64,000 bases of DNA from Panicum virgatum (GCF_016808335.1 NC_053138.1:55644951-55708950), one strand, 5' to 3'. Positions 22,203-33,204 are shown, numbered from the stretch's first letter. Notes: generated from the sequence alone by a model not told the origin. Numbers and translations: made by a program.

Positions 22203-23389
22203 GTTTTGTCGTGGAAGGTAAAGAAAATTTAGGGTGCCGCCTGAGAAAATCGATTTATGGCTTAAAGCAAGCTTCGAGGCAGTGGTACTTGAAATTTGAT
22301 GAAACAATTAGAAAGTTTGGATTTAAAGAAAATGAAGAGGACAATTGCATTTATGCAAAGTTCAAGAACGGGAAATTCATTTTCCTCATCCTGTATGTGG
22401 ATGACATCCTGCTAGCTAGCAGTGATGTTAATCTACTACTGGAGACAAAGAAATTCTTGTCCTCGAAATTTGACATGAAAGATCTTGGTGAAGCTTCGTT
22501 CATTTTAGGAATTGAGATTCACCGAGATAGAAGAAAAGGGGTTTTAGGATTATCGCAGAAGGCATACTTAGAAAATGTACTTAAGAAATACGGTATGCAT
22601 GCGAGCAAGCCCACACCTGCTCCAATAGTCAAGGGCGACAGTTTCGGGAAACATCAGTGTCCCAAGAACCAGTATGAGCTCGAGCAAATGAAGGCAGTGC
22701 CTTGTGCTTCAGCTGTCGGAAGCTTGCAGTATACACAAGTGTGCATGCGCCCTGACTTAAGTTTCGTTACCGGGGTACTTGGCAGATACCGGAGTAATCC
22801 AGGCATAGAGCACAGGAAAATGGTAAAGAAAACTTTGCGCTATGTGAGGTGCACAACTGGCCTCATGCTAACATATAGAAAATCAGAAACTTTAGAAATA
22901 GAAGGGTATTCAGATTCAGATTTTGCAGGAGATGTAGATGATAGAAAATCCACGTCTGGATATATCTTCACTCTTGCAAAAGGAGCAATATCGTGGAAAA
23001 GCTCCAAACAGTCAGTTACAACATCCTCCACGATATATGCTCTCCACGATATATGCTGAATTTGTGGCATGTTATGAGGCCTCCGGGCAGGTCACATGGC
23101 TAAAGAAATTTGTACCCGGATTGAAAGTGGTCGACAGCGTAAAAAAACACTAAAGTTATACTGCGACAATGAGCTAGCAGTATTCTATGCTCATAACAAC
23201 AAGTCGAGTGGTGCTGCCAAACACATCGACATTAAGTTTTATGTTGTTAAGGAGCAAGTCCAGAATCAAACTATTTATCTAGAATATATCAGAACGAATA
23301 AGATGTTAGCGGATCCGCTCACAAAAGGCCTACCACCCAATGTGTTCAAAGAACACTTAGCCGGCATGGGTTTAAGAGAAAGCCTATGA
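22203..23389 (+). pseudogene. Copia RT C-terminus and RNase H
   Basis: Reads RKSIYGLKQASRQWYLKFD, the RT active site LILYVDDILLAS, DLGEASFILGIEIHRD, and RNase H residues (GYSDSDFAGDVDDRKSTSGY). A 16-bp tandem duplication (CTCCACGATATATGCT at 23026-23041 and 23042-23057) throws the frame. It continues in another frame as EFVACYEASGQVTWLKKF, and then LYCDNELAVFYAHNNKSSG to the stop at 23387-23389. Apart from this shift the domain is well preserved. Confidence 0.85.
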
Positions 23390-23570
23390 TTCCTGGACAA
23401 AGAAGGCCCTAGAATAAGACTCTGTTTCAGACCGGAAAAGTGATTGCGGCTGTTAATCTGACGGTAATAACTATCATGACGAGGCACGCCCTATACATTG
23501 ATCTGCAATGAGATGGACCAAACTCAGATAAAGAACAAGAACAAAAACAGTGAGAGATCAAGGGGGAGAA

Positions 23571-24122
23571 TGTTGGAATTGATCTCCAAGGCCCGATCCA
23601 AAGATCGGACCGAATCCCTTGATTGCGCCCTGATCGGGGGCGCCCAGTCAAATATGGCTAGTGGGCCCCTGTCGCCCGCGCTATAAGAACTGGAGGGAGG
23701 TCGGGGCACGCATCACCAAGTTGACCGCTACCACAACCCCCTCCTACATCCCTACCGATCTGGGGTCAGTGCGAGGCCGACGGGAAGCCGCCACCACGAC
23801 GTTCACCGCCGCCACTCCCATCGCCGGCCAGACTCGGTGGAGGCCCTGGTGGAGGCTAGAGGGCTTCCGCTTCCCTCACCGACCATCGCCGCCGCCGGAC
23901 CCGCACCTCGACGACCCCGAGTTCCTCTGTGCCATCGGCGCCATGGCCTCCACCTCCTCTGCACCATCTCCGGTCGACTGCGCCTCCTACTCACCCCTCT
24001 CTCTCTCTCTCGTACTAGATTAGAGATGAACTCTTGTTTACTACTCAGAATGTAAACCCCAACCCGATTTGTATATCTAGACACAATCCTTGTACAGAAA
24101 CCTAGAACTAATGATACTAACA
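23571..24122 (+). repeat. 3' LTR of the 9.1-kb Copia
   Basis: Pairs with the 5' LTR, with scattered substitutions and a short indel near 23850 ('gtggaggccctggtggaggc' here, shorter in the 5' copy). It is followed by the GTGCG target duplication. Confidence 0.9.
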
Positions 24123-24479
24123 GTGCGGAGGGCGCGAAGTGGAGAGAATAGATCAGGATCTCGCGTGAAAGCGGGGACCGCTGAGAGGACGACAACCCAG
24201 ATCTCGCCGGCGAGGTGGAGGCGCCAGATCCGGCCATGGCGATGCCAGTGGCGGACGGAGCATGCAGGGCGTCACCGGTGCCGTAGCGGCTCCTCCTCGC
24301 GGCGGCCGCTGCGAGCCGCGCGCCTTGGCCCTCGGTGCCTGCGCGGCTGTTCTCCTCGCGCAAGGTGAGTGCGATCCTCGCGCGACCACCCGCGATGCAC
24401 CGCGTGTTGCCGTCCGCCGAGCGCCGATGGTTGGGTTGGGTTGGTTCGGGCGTTGCCGCCGCCCGCTGCAGAACGTCTA
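24123..24479. other. GC-rich right interior of the MULE
   Basis: This continues the MULE interior after the Copia. It holds GGCGAGGTGGAGGCG-type GC-rich sequence and a possible donor at 24365 (CAAGGTGAGTGCG), which recalls a captured 5' exon. Open frames at 24090-24480 show no domain. The source is unidentified. Confidence 0.35.
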
Positions 24480-24774
24480 ACGGGATGCTAACAGAATGGC
24501 AATCAGGGAACCAAAAATTACATGTAGATGGCAATGAAGGAATTTAGCACAATTTGATGGCATGAGCACATTGGTATAATTTTCCATGGCATTGAGCAAA
24601 TTCTCTCAAAAATTTATAGAATTATCGTTTATTTTGATGTGACTTGTTTTATCAATATATATATTTTAAGCATAACTCATATTTGCGTGTGTTTGGATAA
24701 AATTATTGAATAAGACGAATAATCAAACTTCGTATAAAAAATCATGAGTACCATGCATTTCCAAATGCAGATAG

Positions 24775-25640
24775 TATTAATTTATTAATTTATTTGAAAA
24801 AAAATTCTACCGCATGCGTGGCTAGCAACACTCCAGGTCCCAAAATCACTGACGCTGCTGGTGTGCTAGGTGGAGTACAAGACCAAGCAAGCCTTTCCAC
24901 CAGGCAAAATAACCAAACAAAACTAGCTCTCCTCTTACCTTGCTTTGCTAAGCTAGCCTCCTCTTGCAAATTAAAGAAACCAAAGGTTCCCTGTATATTT
25001 ATCCTAGTCCCTATAGACCGCTTGTGGCACACGGGGTCAATCTCTCAACACACTATCAGCTGTTGTCTTTCTTTACTTAGGCTATCCGCACCCACACACC
25101 AGAAAAGGCACGGTACGCCAGGTTCCCGTTAGAAAGCCAGCAGTGGGAGACGGCAAACAGCTCTGGAAGGCTCCATTCCTCTCCTCCTCGCGCTACCCCA
25201 GCGACCCTCTCTCCTGACACTATCCCGGCACATCGGCTGCGGATCCACACCAGCGGTGGAGGAGGGGAGGGGAGGGGAGGTGTCAGCGGGGAGGGTGAAC
25301 GGGGAGGAGCAGGTGGCAAGACAGGGGAACGAGGAGGACGGTGTCAAGCATGTCGAGGAGGGCACTTCAGCATAGCAAGTTCTAACAGAGGAAACTGAAG
25401 CCGAAGTAGTGCAGACGATAGCGCGGGAAGTCGAGGATGGACCGCGATGAAGCAATCGCGAGAAGAAGCCCAGTGTTCATCTGGATGTGCTGGAATGGAT
25501 AAAGCCCATGAAAAAGCCAGCCTGCGCGCCGTGCATCCGTCGCCTTTATGAACTTGAGAGAGATGTGAGAGGGAGGACAACGATGAATTAAACAAACTAA
25601 ATCAAATCAAATCCAATTCCTCGCTACTTGCTCTGTCCTC
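24775..25640. other. Spacer between MULE/MITE stack and gypsy element
   Basis: 24775-25080 has mixed composition with no coding signal. 25081-25640 contains GGAGGGGAGGGGAGG (about 25258-25280) and may be the decayed front of the gypsy 5' LTR. No TG start could be fixed. Open frames on both strands lack domains. Confidence 0.4.
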
Positions 25641-26299
25641 TCCCTTCTTCTCTGGCGCCGGCCATTCCTTCTACCTCTGGCGCTAGCCTACTGCTAACAT
25701 TCTGGTATCAGAGTCGTAAATCTTGGAACAACCACCGCACTCTTTCCCCACCACACTGCACGTGCTGCCAGAAGACCTTGGGTGCCATTTATCCCAACAC
25801 GAAGCTCATCCTGGACACGCCGGACAAGCGCTTCGCCGTAGGACACCTGGTTTGAAGCGCTCTTCGTCGACCCAGACCTTCGCCTCGAGCAGCGCTTGCG
25901 CAAGCTGGAGCAGCATCGTGACGTCCGTCTCGAGGAGCTGGAGTCAGCGACCACGGCATTCAAGGCCTAGAAGCCGCAGATAGAAGCTGCTGCATCGATG
26001 CTCGAGACCTGGAAGCTGCAGATGGAGCACTCCATCGACGTCAACAAGGCAGAGGTGACTCGATTGGGCAAATTTTGGGACCGATCGGTGCTCGAAGGCT
26101 CCACCAAGGAGCCCAGCATCTTCGACAAGCCCAATTCGGCGTCCGAGCGCCCACCTACCGGATCTAACGCCAACAGGCCCGACGGGCACCGCGTCAGTAA
26201 CAGAACAGGGATGGTGGATTTGGGTCAGTATTGACCTATACCCACATCCCAGACAAGGGTACACATGATCCACCCAATCCTCATACTCAATTCCGTAAT

Positions 26300-27476
26300 C
26301 ATGAGTTGTCATGTTAGGTATCTGGGTCTAGTGGTGGTCAGTCGGAGGGGAAATTACCTAAACTGCCGTTTCCTGGTTTTGATGGTGATAATCCCAAGTT
26401 ATGGTTGTCTCGTTGTGAAATATACTTTGAAATGTATCATGTTGATGCTAGTGTTTGGATCAGAGTTGCTACCATCTACCTATCGGGACCTGCTGCACTT
26501 AGGTGGCAGTCAGTCGAACAGAAATTGAAACAGGCTACTTGGAATGAGTTTGGCAAAGCTCTGCTTGATCGTTTTGGGCGCGATCAACAGGAGATCCTGA
26601 TTAGGCAGCTTTTCCATATCAAACAAACGAGCACCGTAGTGGCGGAATATGTTGAAATATTCTCTGCTCTAGTAGATCAGTTGGTAGCTTATGGGCATAC
26701 CACCGACCCTCTATACTACACAATGAGGTTCATGGATCAGTTGCGTGATGATATCCATTCTGCAGTCGTTGTTCAACGCCCAAATACACTGAATACTGCT
26801 TGTACTCTCGCCCTTTTGCAGGAGGAAGTAGGCGACCCATTCAAAAGACGGGAGTTCAAACGCAATGACCCAGTGTTTGTGCCGCGAGCACTGCCCAAGT
26901 CGGTATTTCCTCTTCCTCCGCCACCCCGTATTGACAAGCCTGCTCTTCGTGTGGTCCCTGATGTGAAGAAGCTTCCGGACACACCCAAGTCTGCCTCTGA
27001 GAAGCTGCAAGCGCTCAAAGCGCATCGGGGCGCACAAGACTTGTGTGAACGTTGTGCTGAAAAGTGGTCTCGCGACCATCGCTGTGCTCCTATTATTCAG
27101 CTCAACGTGGTACAGGAATTACTGCAATTGTTTCAGTTGGAGGATCAAGATACTGAGGAAACCCAGTAAGTTGCTGCCTCTGAGCATATCTATCTGGCTC
27201 TATCTGATGATGCAGGGCAAGGTACTGTCAGTATTCAGTCTATGAGGCTTTCGGGATCCATACAAGGACATGAAATTGTCATTTTAGTGGATTCGGTAGT
27301 TCTTCTACTTTCATCAGTTCAAAACTTCCTCAATCCTTGTCTAGTGGGGTTAAAATCTCTCAGCCGGTCATAGTGTAAGTGGCCAATGCGGACACTATTC
27401 AGAGTTCTCCTGTTATCTCTGCTGCTGTTTGGTCAGTCCATTCATATCATTTTGTCTCTGATCTCAGGGTTATTCC
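26300..27476 (+). pseudogene. Gypsy gag and protease
   Basis: 26360-27166 reads a retrotransposon Gag: LPKLPFPGFDGDNPKLWLSR, ALRWQSVEQKL, FGRDQQEILIRQLFHI, and a Cys/His knuckle (LCERCAEKWSRDHRC). The aspartic protease follows near 27285-27335. Its LVDSG motif is hit by a 1-base deletion: the frame reads LVDSVV, and the +1 frame SSSTFISS. Several stops precede 26300. The region ends where the CACTA element begins, in the linker before RT. Confidence 0.8.
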
Positions 27477-27668
27477 CTTCACTACTACAAAAAGGCTAAT
27501 TTGTCCCGGTTGGGAAATAGCTTTAGTCCCGGTTTAGCAACCGGGACCGCCTGGCCGGGACTAAAGAGGGGGACCTTTAGTCCCGGGTCAGGGACCCGGG
27601 ACCAAAGAGGGCAGGTATCCCTCGCCGACGTGGCAAGGAAACCCTTTGGTCCCGGTTGGTAACAAAAG

Positions 27669-28060
27669 CCCCCATTTTTTTTCTTTTTCTTATTTTCCTT
27701 TCCATTAAGTTCTTTTTCATTTCAATTGTACTGTTGTATTGGAATTCAAGCAGAGTACTAATTCCACTAATATATATATATATATGTATGTATATACATA
27801 CACCCCCATTTTTTTTCTTTTTCTTATTTTCCTTTCCATTAAGTTCTTTTTCATTTCAATTGTACTGTTGTATTGGAATTCAAACAGAGTACTAATTCCA
27901 CTAATATATATATACATATATGTATATACATACATACATATATGTAGATGTATATACATATATATGTAGATGTACATACATATATGTAGATGTATATACA
28001 TATATATGTGTATGTATATACATATATATATAGCTATTTGTGTATATAATGTTTGTCCTT
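27669..28060. repeat. 134-bp tandem duplication and TA-rich tracts
   Basis: CCCCCATTTTTTTTCTTTTT followed by CTTATTTTCC... at 27669 recurs at 27803, with nearly identical 110-bp copies, each followed by ACTAATATATATA. TATATGTAGATG-type repeats continue to 28060. It lies between the CACTA left subterminal repeats and the 3' end of its gene. Confidence 0.8.
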
Positions 28061-28267
28061 AATATTTACCATATACATAGGGATTGACATATATGTATAT
28101 GTGAATCCCTACGTATATGGTAAATATTAAGGACAAATATTATATAAACAAATAATTATATATATATATTAGTGGAGTTCGTATATATATTTACATACAC
28201 ATACATGGAGATGCACAAATACATACATATATAATTAATTACATACACAGTGCAACAAAAGTTTTAC

Positions 28268-30560
28268 CCAATGTTATCATATTTACTCCTATGATCTAGA
28301 TTTGACATTCCATCGTAGTAGAATTCACCCTTTTCGTCGAGGACCTGCTCAACAATAAATCCGCACATGGCTTCTTGAATCGCCAAAATCCTTTCCTCTT
28401 GTATGAGTTGCTCTTGCATTGCAAAGAGCTATGGAAAAAGTTAGAATATTTATTAGTTACCACAGTTTAGAAAATGAGTGGAAACTTTGATAAAGTATTT
28501 TACTTACTCCCGCGTGCCATTTGCTATACGTCTTCGCAGGACCGACTAAAGTATGGAGGTTCTCCAAAACATAGTATGCACATAAATTATTTCCCTGCTC
28601 CTGCCTCCGACACTATAAGAAAAAATGGTTTCATCAGGTATAAATTGAATAAGATCTATACTAAAATAAATAGGACGTGCAAAGCAGAATTGCGTACATA
28701 CCGAAAAGTCTGTCTTCAATTTTAGGTCGGCGCTGAAAGTACCTCTATGATTTCGAATGAATTTCTTCCAAACCCTGCGAGTGATCGAAAACAAATTAAT
28801 ATATTTATCCAATGATGTCAAACTTACTATGTGTTGAGGTGTACGATCTGAATTAATTACTTTTTCAGCATGTCAGTCATGTCTTTGTATAGCTCTGGAG
28901 GTTTCCTAAGAGAGTCCATAACTACCGCCAAGCTCTTGTCAAGAAATATGACAACTAGCACCCAGTGATTTCTGCAAGATTTTAGTAATCGGAGGCCCTT
29001 CTTGTTAGGGTTTCTAGAATTCATATTTACTGAACTAAAGAGTTAAATGGTACAAAACACTCACAGAAAGTTGTACGGGAATATTATGTAACCCTTGTAG
29101 TGCTGGACGGATAAGTATTTTTTGTACACGTTCTTAAAGGTTTCTCCAGGCATATCTTGTGGATTCTTGCAGTTCACCACAATTGGGTCGAGGAAGCCGA
29201 TGTGGTAGTAACCTTGTTTTCTGCAAGTTTGAATCTCCGTTCTACGGGCAATCAAAATGAACCAAGGCATAAATAGGTTGAAGTCATGTAATAATATTGC
29301 TTAGTTATATATGATAACGGAAATATTTAAAGAACACCACTTACAGAAGCCACAAACTGACGATAGAGATGTCGAGTTGGTCTTGATGGTATAATTGGTA
29401 CACTTCTTCCCAATTAATCCATATGATGCCCTCTTCACGAAGAAAATCGTCATCTTTGAACTTTGCGCCTTGCATGAACTGTAGATCTGCCATCACTTTC
29501 ATGTATAAATCATGTAGCCTACGCATTTGCGTTGGAAGCACATGCACAATCTCTGGGGGAACAAGACTGGTGCCTTCCATAAATGGCCATTTGACCACTG
29601 GAGCTATCGGATATTCTTGTTCTTCCATCAGTGGCCCTATAATCTACTCAGGCTGGAGCTTCGATGCACGCAGAAAAGCAAGTAACCCTTGTTGTTCCTT
29701 CTCTAACACAACCAGCGGTTCTATGGACTGCTTCGGTTGCTTTCCGAGTTGTGGAACATCTGACGATGAAGACCCTGATTTCCTCTTCTGGTATGATTTT
29801 GTAATCGAGCGTTCATAGTCCATCAGGGGTTTTTGAATGAACTTCCTCTTATTCTCTTCTCACATTCTAATAAAAAATTTCAATTTGGAAGGATCCACTG
29901 GTTTATCCTTCTTCTCTGGCTCTTTCTTTCTAAAGTGCTCTGTAACGGCGGCTTTGGTGTGCTCTCTACATTCCTCAGAGCTGTAGTCCCATGGAAACTT
30001 AGGAGCCTCCTTGGTTTTCTTCTTCAGCTTTTGCTACTTCATTGGAGGCTCCTTAAACGCTGCTTGCGAACTCGAAGCATGTTTTCGCTTCTTTGGCGGT
30101 GGAGGAGGAGGTGAACCAGGAGACGGCGGTGAAGCAGGAGACAACGGCTGCCTGGGAGAAGATTGTGCAGGAGAGTGTTCTGGTGCAGCTAGCGGAGATG
30201 GGGGAATCGCGCTGGCTTCCCTATGAGGAGATGCCGGCCTTGAGGCCTGCTCAGTAGGCTTCAGGATGATGTACCGCTTGTCCCATAGAATGTATCCATG
30301 AATAGCCTCTGCTAGTGTCCTCTCCCCGTCACCTCCAGGAATATCGAGCTCGAGCGTCTTCCAATCACTGCACACCTCCTCGACGCCAACTTTAGCTTAT
30401 CCTTCCGGAATCTCCTGCCCATGGTACACGTCCCCCGGCTGGCTTGGCATAGCGTTAGCATACGCAACTGTGAACTTCAAGTTCTTAATGGCAGTTTGTA
30501 GCTCACAGGGACCGGATAGCGCGGCTGAGCCGTCGTTTCAATTGCGCTCCAGGAATATAA
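28268..30560 (-). CDS. CACTA-encoded DUF8039-like/Ulp1 peptidase gene
   Basis: On the minus strand, exons run from right to left. About 30560-30035 reads the DUF8039-like part (LQTAIKNLKFTVAYANAMPS, LELDIPGGDGERTLAEAIHG) and a Pro/Ser-rich linker. 29830-29345 is the middle, ending IVSLWLL before a gtaagt donor. Next come 29242-29066 (GYYHIGFLDPIVVN), 28973-28861 (His in NHWVLVVIF; Asp in AVVMDSLRKPP), 28776-28702, 28614-28506 (Gln/Cys in RRQEQGNNLCAYYVLENL), and 28431-28268 (stop TAA). Donors and acceptors fit GT..AG. The full His-Asp-Gln-Cys set of a C48 (SUMO-peptidase-like) fold is kept. A TAA near 30400 and a stop near 29643 damage the N-terminal part. The same gene plan occurs in the CACTA at 684-2786. 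Confidence 0.75.
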
Positions 30561-30579
30561 TGCTCTTGAGAGTACTATT

Positions 30580-30900
30580 TGAACCTAAATTGGACCAAAG
30601 CAATATAATGCCTTGATTAATAAAAAATTTGACCAGAGCAATATAAACAAACTAAATTTGAATTAAACTAAACAAACTACATTAAACAAACTACATTAAT
30701 TTGGACCAAAGCAATATGAAGAAACTAAATTTGAACCTAAATTTGAATTAAACTAAACAAACTACATTAAACAAACTACATTAATTTGGACCTAAGCAAT
30801 CTAAAGAAACTAAATTTCAACCTAAATTTGAACTAAACTACACAAACTACATTTAAACCTAATCTGGAACCTAAATTTGATGGTTAGTTTGAACTATAAT
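30580..30900. repeat. AAACTACATT minisatellite in CACTA
   Basis: Three or so imperfect units of about 110 bp contain AACTAAATTTGAACCTAAA and AACAAACTACATTAA. They are AT-rich with no gene, and separate the CACTA gene's 5' exon from a GC-rich block. Confidence 0.7.
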
Positions 30901-30949
30901 TCACCAAACCTAATATACAATCACAAAAAAAACAGAGGCTTGCAGCTTG

Positions 30950-31535
30950 CTGCTGGCGAGATGGCCGGCCGCAGTGCTCATAGGAGGCGGCGGCGCGCTC
31001 ACGTGAGGGGGGCGACGGCGATGGAGGAGGCGGTGCTCGGAGGAGGCGGCGGCGCGCTCACGTGCGGGGGCGACGGCGATGGAGGAGGCGGTGCTCGAAG
31101 GAGGCGTCGGCGCTCAGAGATGGCCGGACACAGTACTGCTCGGAGGGGGAGGCAGCGCTCGGAGGAGGAGGCAGCGCTCGGAGGAGGCGCCGCCGCGCGG
31201 GGGACGGCGGCCGCCGGTGGTCGGGGTGGAGGAGGGACGCGCGGACCACCTGGGACCGCGCGGTGGTGGAGGATGGTAGTGGCGCATGGCGGAGACGCGG
31301 GTCCACAAGGGGGAGCCGGCGAGGGCGTCGCGGCATCGCTCGGGCCAGCGGGGAGGAGGCACACATGCGCAAGCGGCGCTCAGAGACATGGAGGAGGGAT
31401 GCACCGGCGGGGAGGAGGCGCACGGGCGTGGGCGGCGCTGGGCAAGCGGGGGCGATGGCGAGGATATGGCGGCCGGCGGCGGCGTCGATCAAGAAACGGC
31501 TAAGTATTGGACACAGAGAGGGAGAGGAGGGAGCA
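30950..31535. repeat. GGAGGCGG-rich GC block of CACTA
   Basis: Short imperfect repeats of GGAGGCGGCG, GCTCGGAGGAGG and GGCGCTC give open frames on both strands (Gly/Arg-rich one way, Ala/Pro/Ser-rich the other). These frames lack domains and are best read as composition artefacts. The block may hold the promoter and leader of the minus-strand gene. Confidence 0.55.
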
Positions 31536-31539
31536 GAGC

Positions 31540-31790
31540 TATGTAGTGGCAGGGCCTTTGGTCCTGAGTCGTGCCACCACCCGGGACCAAAGGGGCCTTT
31601 GATCCCGGGTGGTGGCACGACTCAGGACCAAAGGGTTGGGAATTGGTCCCGGGTCGTGCCACCACCCGACCCTTTGGTCCCGGGTGGTGGCACAACCCGG
31701 GACCAAAGGGTTTTTTGGCGGGCCGGCGAAATGCGGCCCACTTTTAGTCTCGGGTGGATCTACCACCCGGGACTAAAGGGGCCATTTCCA
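31540..31790. repeat. CACTA subterminal repeats, inner cluster
   Basis: CCCGGGTGGTGGCAC, GGGACCAAAGG and CACCCGGGACTAAAG occur in both orientations. A matching outer cluster (AACCGGGACCAAAGG) lies at 33205-33475 next to the right terminus. The 1.4 kb between the clusters (31800-33200) does not look like CACTA sequence and may be a later insertion or rearrangement. Confidence 0.7.
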
Positions 31791-31933
31791 ACTCCCGCCA
31801 CTCTGCCTGTTTTCATTTATATGTTTTCATATTAATCCTTTATAATTTTGCTGGCAGTTGTTAAATGTGTAAAAAAGATTTATGGCTCCAAAAAAAGGCA
31901 AACATAGTTTCTAGCATTGTTTCGATGTGAGTC

Positions 31934-31938
<5 letters not shown>

Positions 31939-31992
<54 letters not shown>
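31939..31992. repeat. (AT)27 microsatellite
   Basis: Uninterrupted AT dinucleotides lie inside the 31908-32014 copy of a direct repeat whose other copy (32619-32672) lacks the array. Confidence 0.95.
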
Positions 31993-31996
<4 letters not shown>

Positions 31997-32106
31997 ATCA
32001 CTAGAGTGTCAAAATTAAATACAGAATAAGATACATGCTAATACAACATACTAACAGACCTATTGAAGTTGACGATACACAATCTACATATTTCTAATTC
32101 CTTGTT

Positions 32107-32690
32107 ATTTTGGCACTCTTCAGTTTGAGGTGAACACTCTTCGTCCCATGTCAACGCCATGGGATGCAATCATGGTTCACACACTTTATTTCAGGCTCAA
32201 TAACCAACAACCATCTAGAAGAAAAAAAAACGTTGTTTCAAAAAATGTCTATGTCATTAAGCTAGATCCTGCGGTGATGACACTTACATTAGGGGCGACA
32301 CGGTGCAGTATAAGCAGATCGCCGATCGGCTCACCGCAGCACCAACAATTACAGTTGCTGCGGACGCAGCACTTGGCACAGGCAGCATGGCCGTTGGTGC
32401 ACTGAAGGAGTAGCAATTCAGTGCAGCAACGGCCACACTGCGTGCGCCAAATGCTGCGTTCGCATCAACCGTAAGTGCTGGTGCTGCGACCAGCCGATTG
32501 GCAACGTCCTCATACCACAGCGTGTCGCACATATCATGAAGGGCCATAATGGCAGTGCCATCACCGCTGGATCTAGGTTAATGACATATACATTTTCCAA
32601 AACAACGATCTTTTTAAACTTCTAAATGGTTTCAATGTGAGCCTGAATAGATACATCACTAGAGTGTCAAAATAATTCATTCGTCATAAA
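32107..32690. repeat. Long foldback with possible GPN1-like fragments
   Basis: The left arm (about 32107-32412) and the reverse complement of the right arm (about 32420-32690) align along most of their length. Shared blocks include CCATCTAGAAG/CCATTTAGAAG, CGTTGTTT, ATGTCATTAA(G/C)CTAGATCC, and AGCACCA(A/G)CA. The spacer near 32412-32425 is only about 10 bases. Each arm can be read outward-in as NVYVI(K/N)LDPAVM(T/A)L, which resembles the start of the GPN-loop GTPase GPN1, a factor in RNA polymerase II assembly. DT(V/L)xYxxVA follows in another frame. The fragment identity is tentative. Transcription through the region would give a hairpin RNA. Confidence 0.6.
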
Positions 32691-33204
32691 AAAAATCCAC
32701 TATACTCATCTCAATAATTCATGCTAAAATTTTCTACTATCCACATATGGTCATGTATATAAGTATATCACATCAACTCTCTAGAATCATTCTAAAAATT
32801 TCTACTATCATCTCATTCCAAAAATAAAAAAATATACTAAAAGCATTTATAATATATAGCCATATATACGAGTAAATCACATCAACTTTCTACACTCATT
32901 TACACCAACTAAAACAAGTACAACAGGTCTACATAGAGCTCAAATGGTGTATAAATAGAAAAAAAAACTCTAACATTTTTGAAATCTAAAAAAACCTCGC
33001 ATTTCTCTATATCTAAATCATGAAATGAGCTACACAAGCAATGAAATATGAGAGAAACTAGCACAAAACCTTTGAGAGCCGCTGTGTAGACAGGGAATCA
33101 AGAACCATCACAAATGAGCAGAGGGAATGAGAGCTAGAACTCCCTCTCCCGAGCCAAGAACAACAAGAACAAGTGAGCTGAATGGCTCGGGCGGGGGGAG
33201 GGGG
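32691..33204. other. AT-rich stretch inside the CACTA right arm
   Basis: It holds repeated 'ctactatc' and 'atcacatcaact' segments (32705-32900) and a stretch with (CA)-poor, A-rich composition. No gene or TIR was seen. Confidence 0.4.

Larger units (their letters stand above)
15025..24122 (+). mobile_element. Ty1/copia retrotransposon (9.1 kb, decayed)
   Basis: LTRs of 560 bp (15025-15584) and 552 bp (23571-24122) both begin TGTTGGAATTGATCT and end TACTAACA. The flanking 5-bp duplication GTGCG is exact (15020-15024 and 24123-24127). TGGTATCAGTGGCC at 15586 is a tRNA-Met-type primer site. AAGGGGGAGAA before 23571 is the polypurine tract. Domain order gag, protease, integrase, RT, RNase H is copia-type. 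The LTRs differ by several substitutions and small indels, and the coding region has stops, indels and two insertions, so it is inactive. 15585-16810 is a long leader, GC-rich to 16300 and then AT-rich, with no convincing gene. Confidence 0.9.
11333..24607. mobile_element. Mutator-like element (MULE) with long TIRs
   Basis: The left arm 11333-11460 (GAGAGAATTTGCTCAATGCC... with several TTGCCATC motifs) matches the reverse complement of 24480-24607 over about 130 bp with few differences. Flanks are AAAAGTTTA at 11324-11332 and AAAAATTTA at 24608-24616, a 9-bp duplication with one mismatch, as expected for Mutator-like insertion. No transposase is visible. The interior consists of GC-rich sequence (13092-13100, 14559-15024 and 24123-24475) plus three later insertions: a LINE, a hAT-like element and a Copia. 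Without these the MULE would be only about 1.2 kb, so it was non-autonomous. Confidence 0.75.
11254..24774. mobile_element. Stowaway-like MITE split by a MULE
   Basis: The left part (11254-11332) begins CTCCCTCCGTTTTGGAAAT after TA. The right part (24617-24774) ends ATTTCCAAATGCAGATAG before TA. Removing the MULE leaves about 237 bp with the symmetry expected of Stowaway MITEs: 'atcttattcaaaaa' on the left and 'ttgaataagacgaa' on the right. The right terminus has drifted from the left, so this is an old element. It gives the outer frame of the nested stack that fills 13 kb. Confidence 0.6.

Noticed and set aside
26711..27079. 122-codon minus-strand frame
   Set aside because: Antisense of the gypsy gag, which has recognisable motifs on the plus strand.
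30877..31835. Gly/Arg- and Ala/Pro-rich open frames of 100-257 codons on both strands
   Set aside because: Product of GGAGGCGG repeats in the CACTA element; no domain, and mutual overlap of frames shows composition rather than coding.
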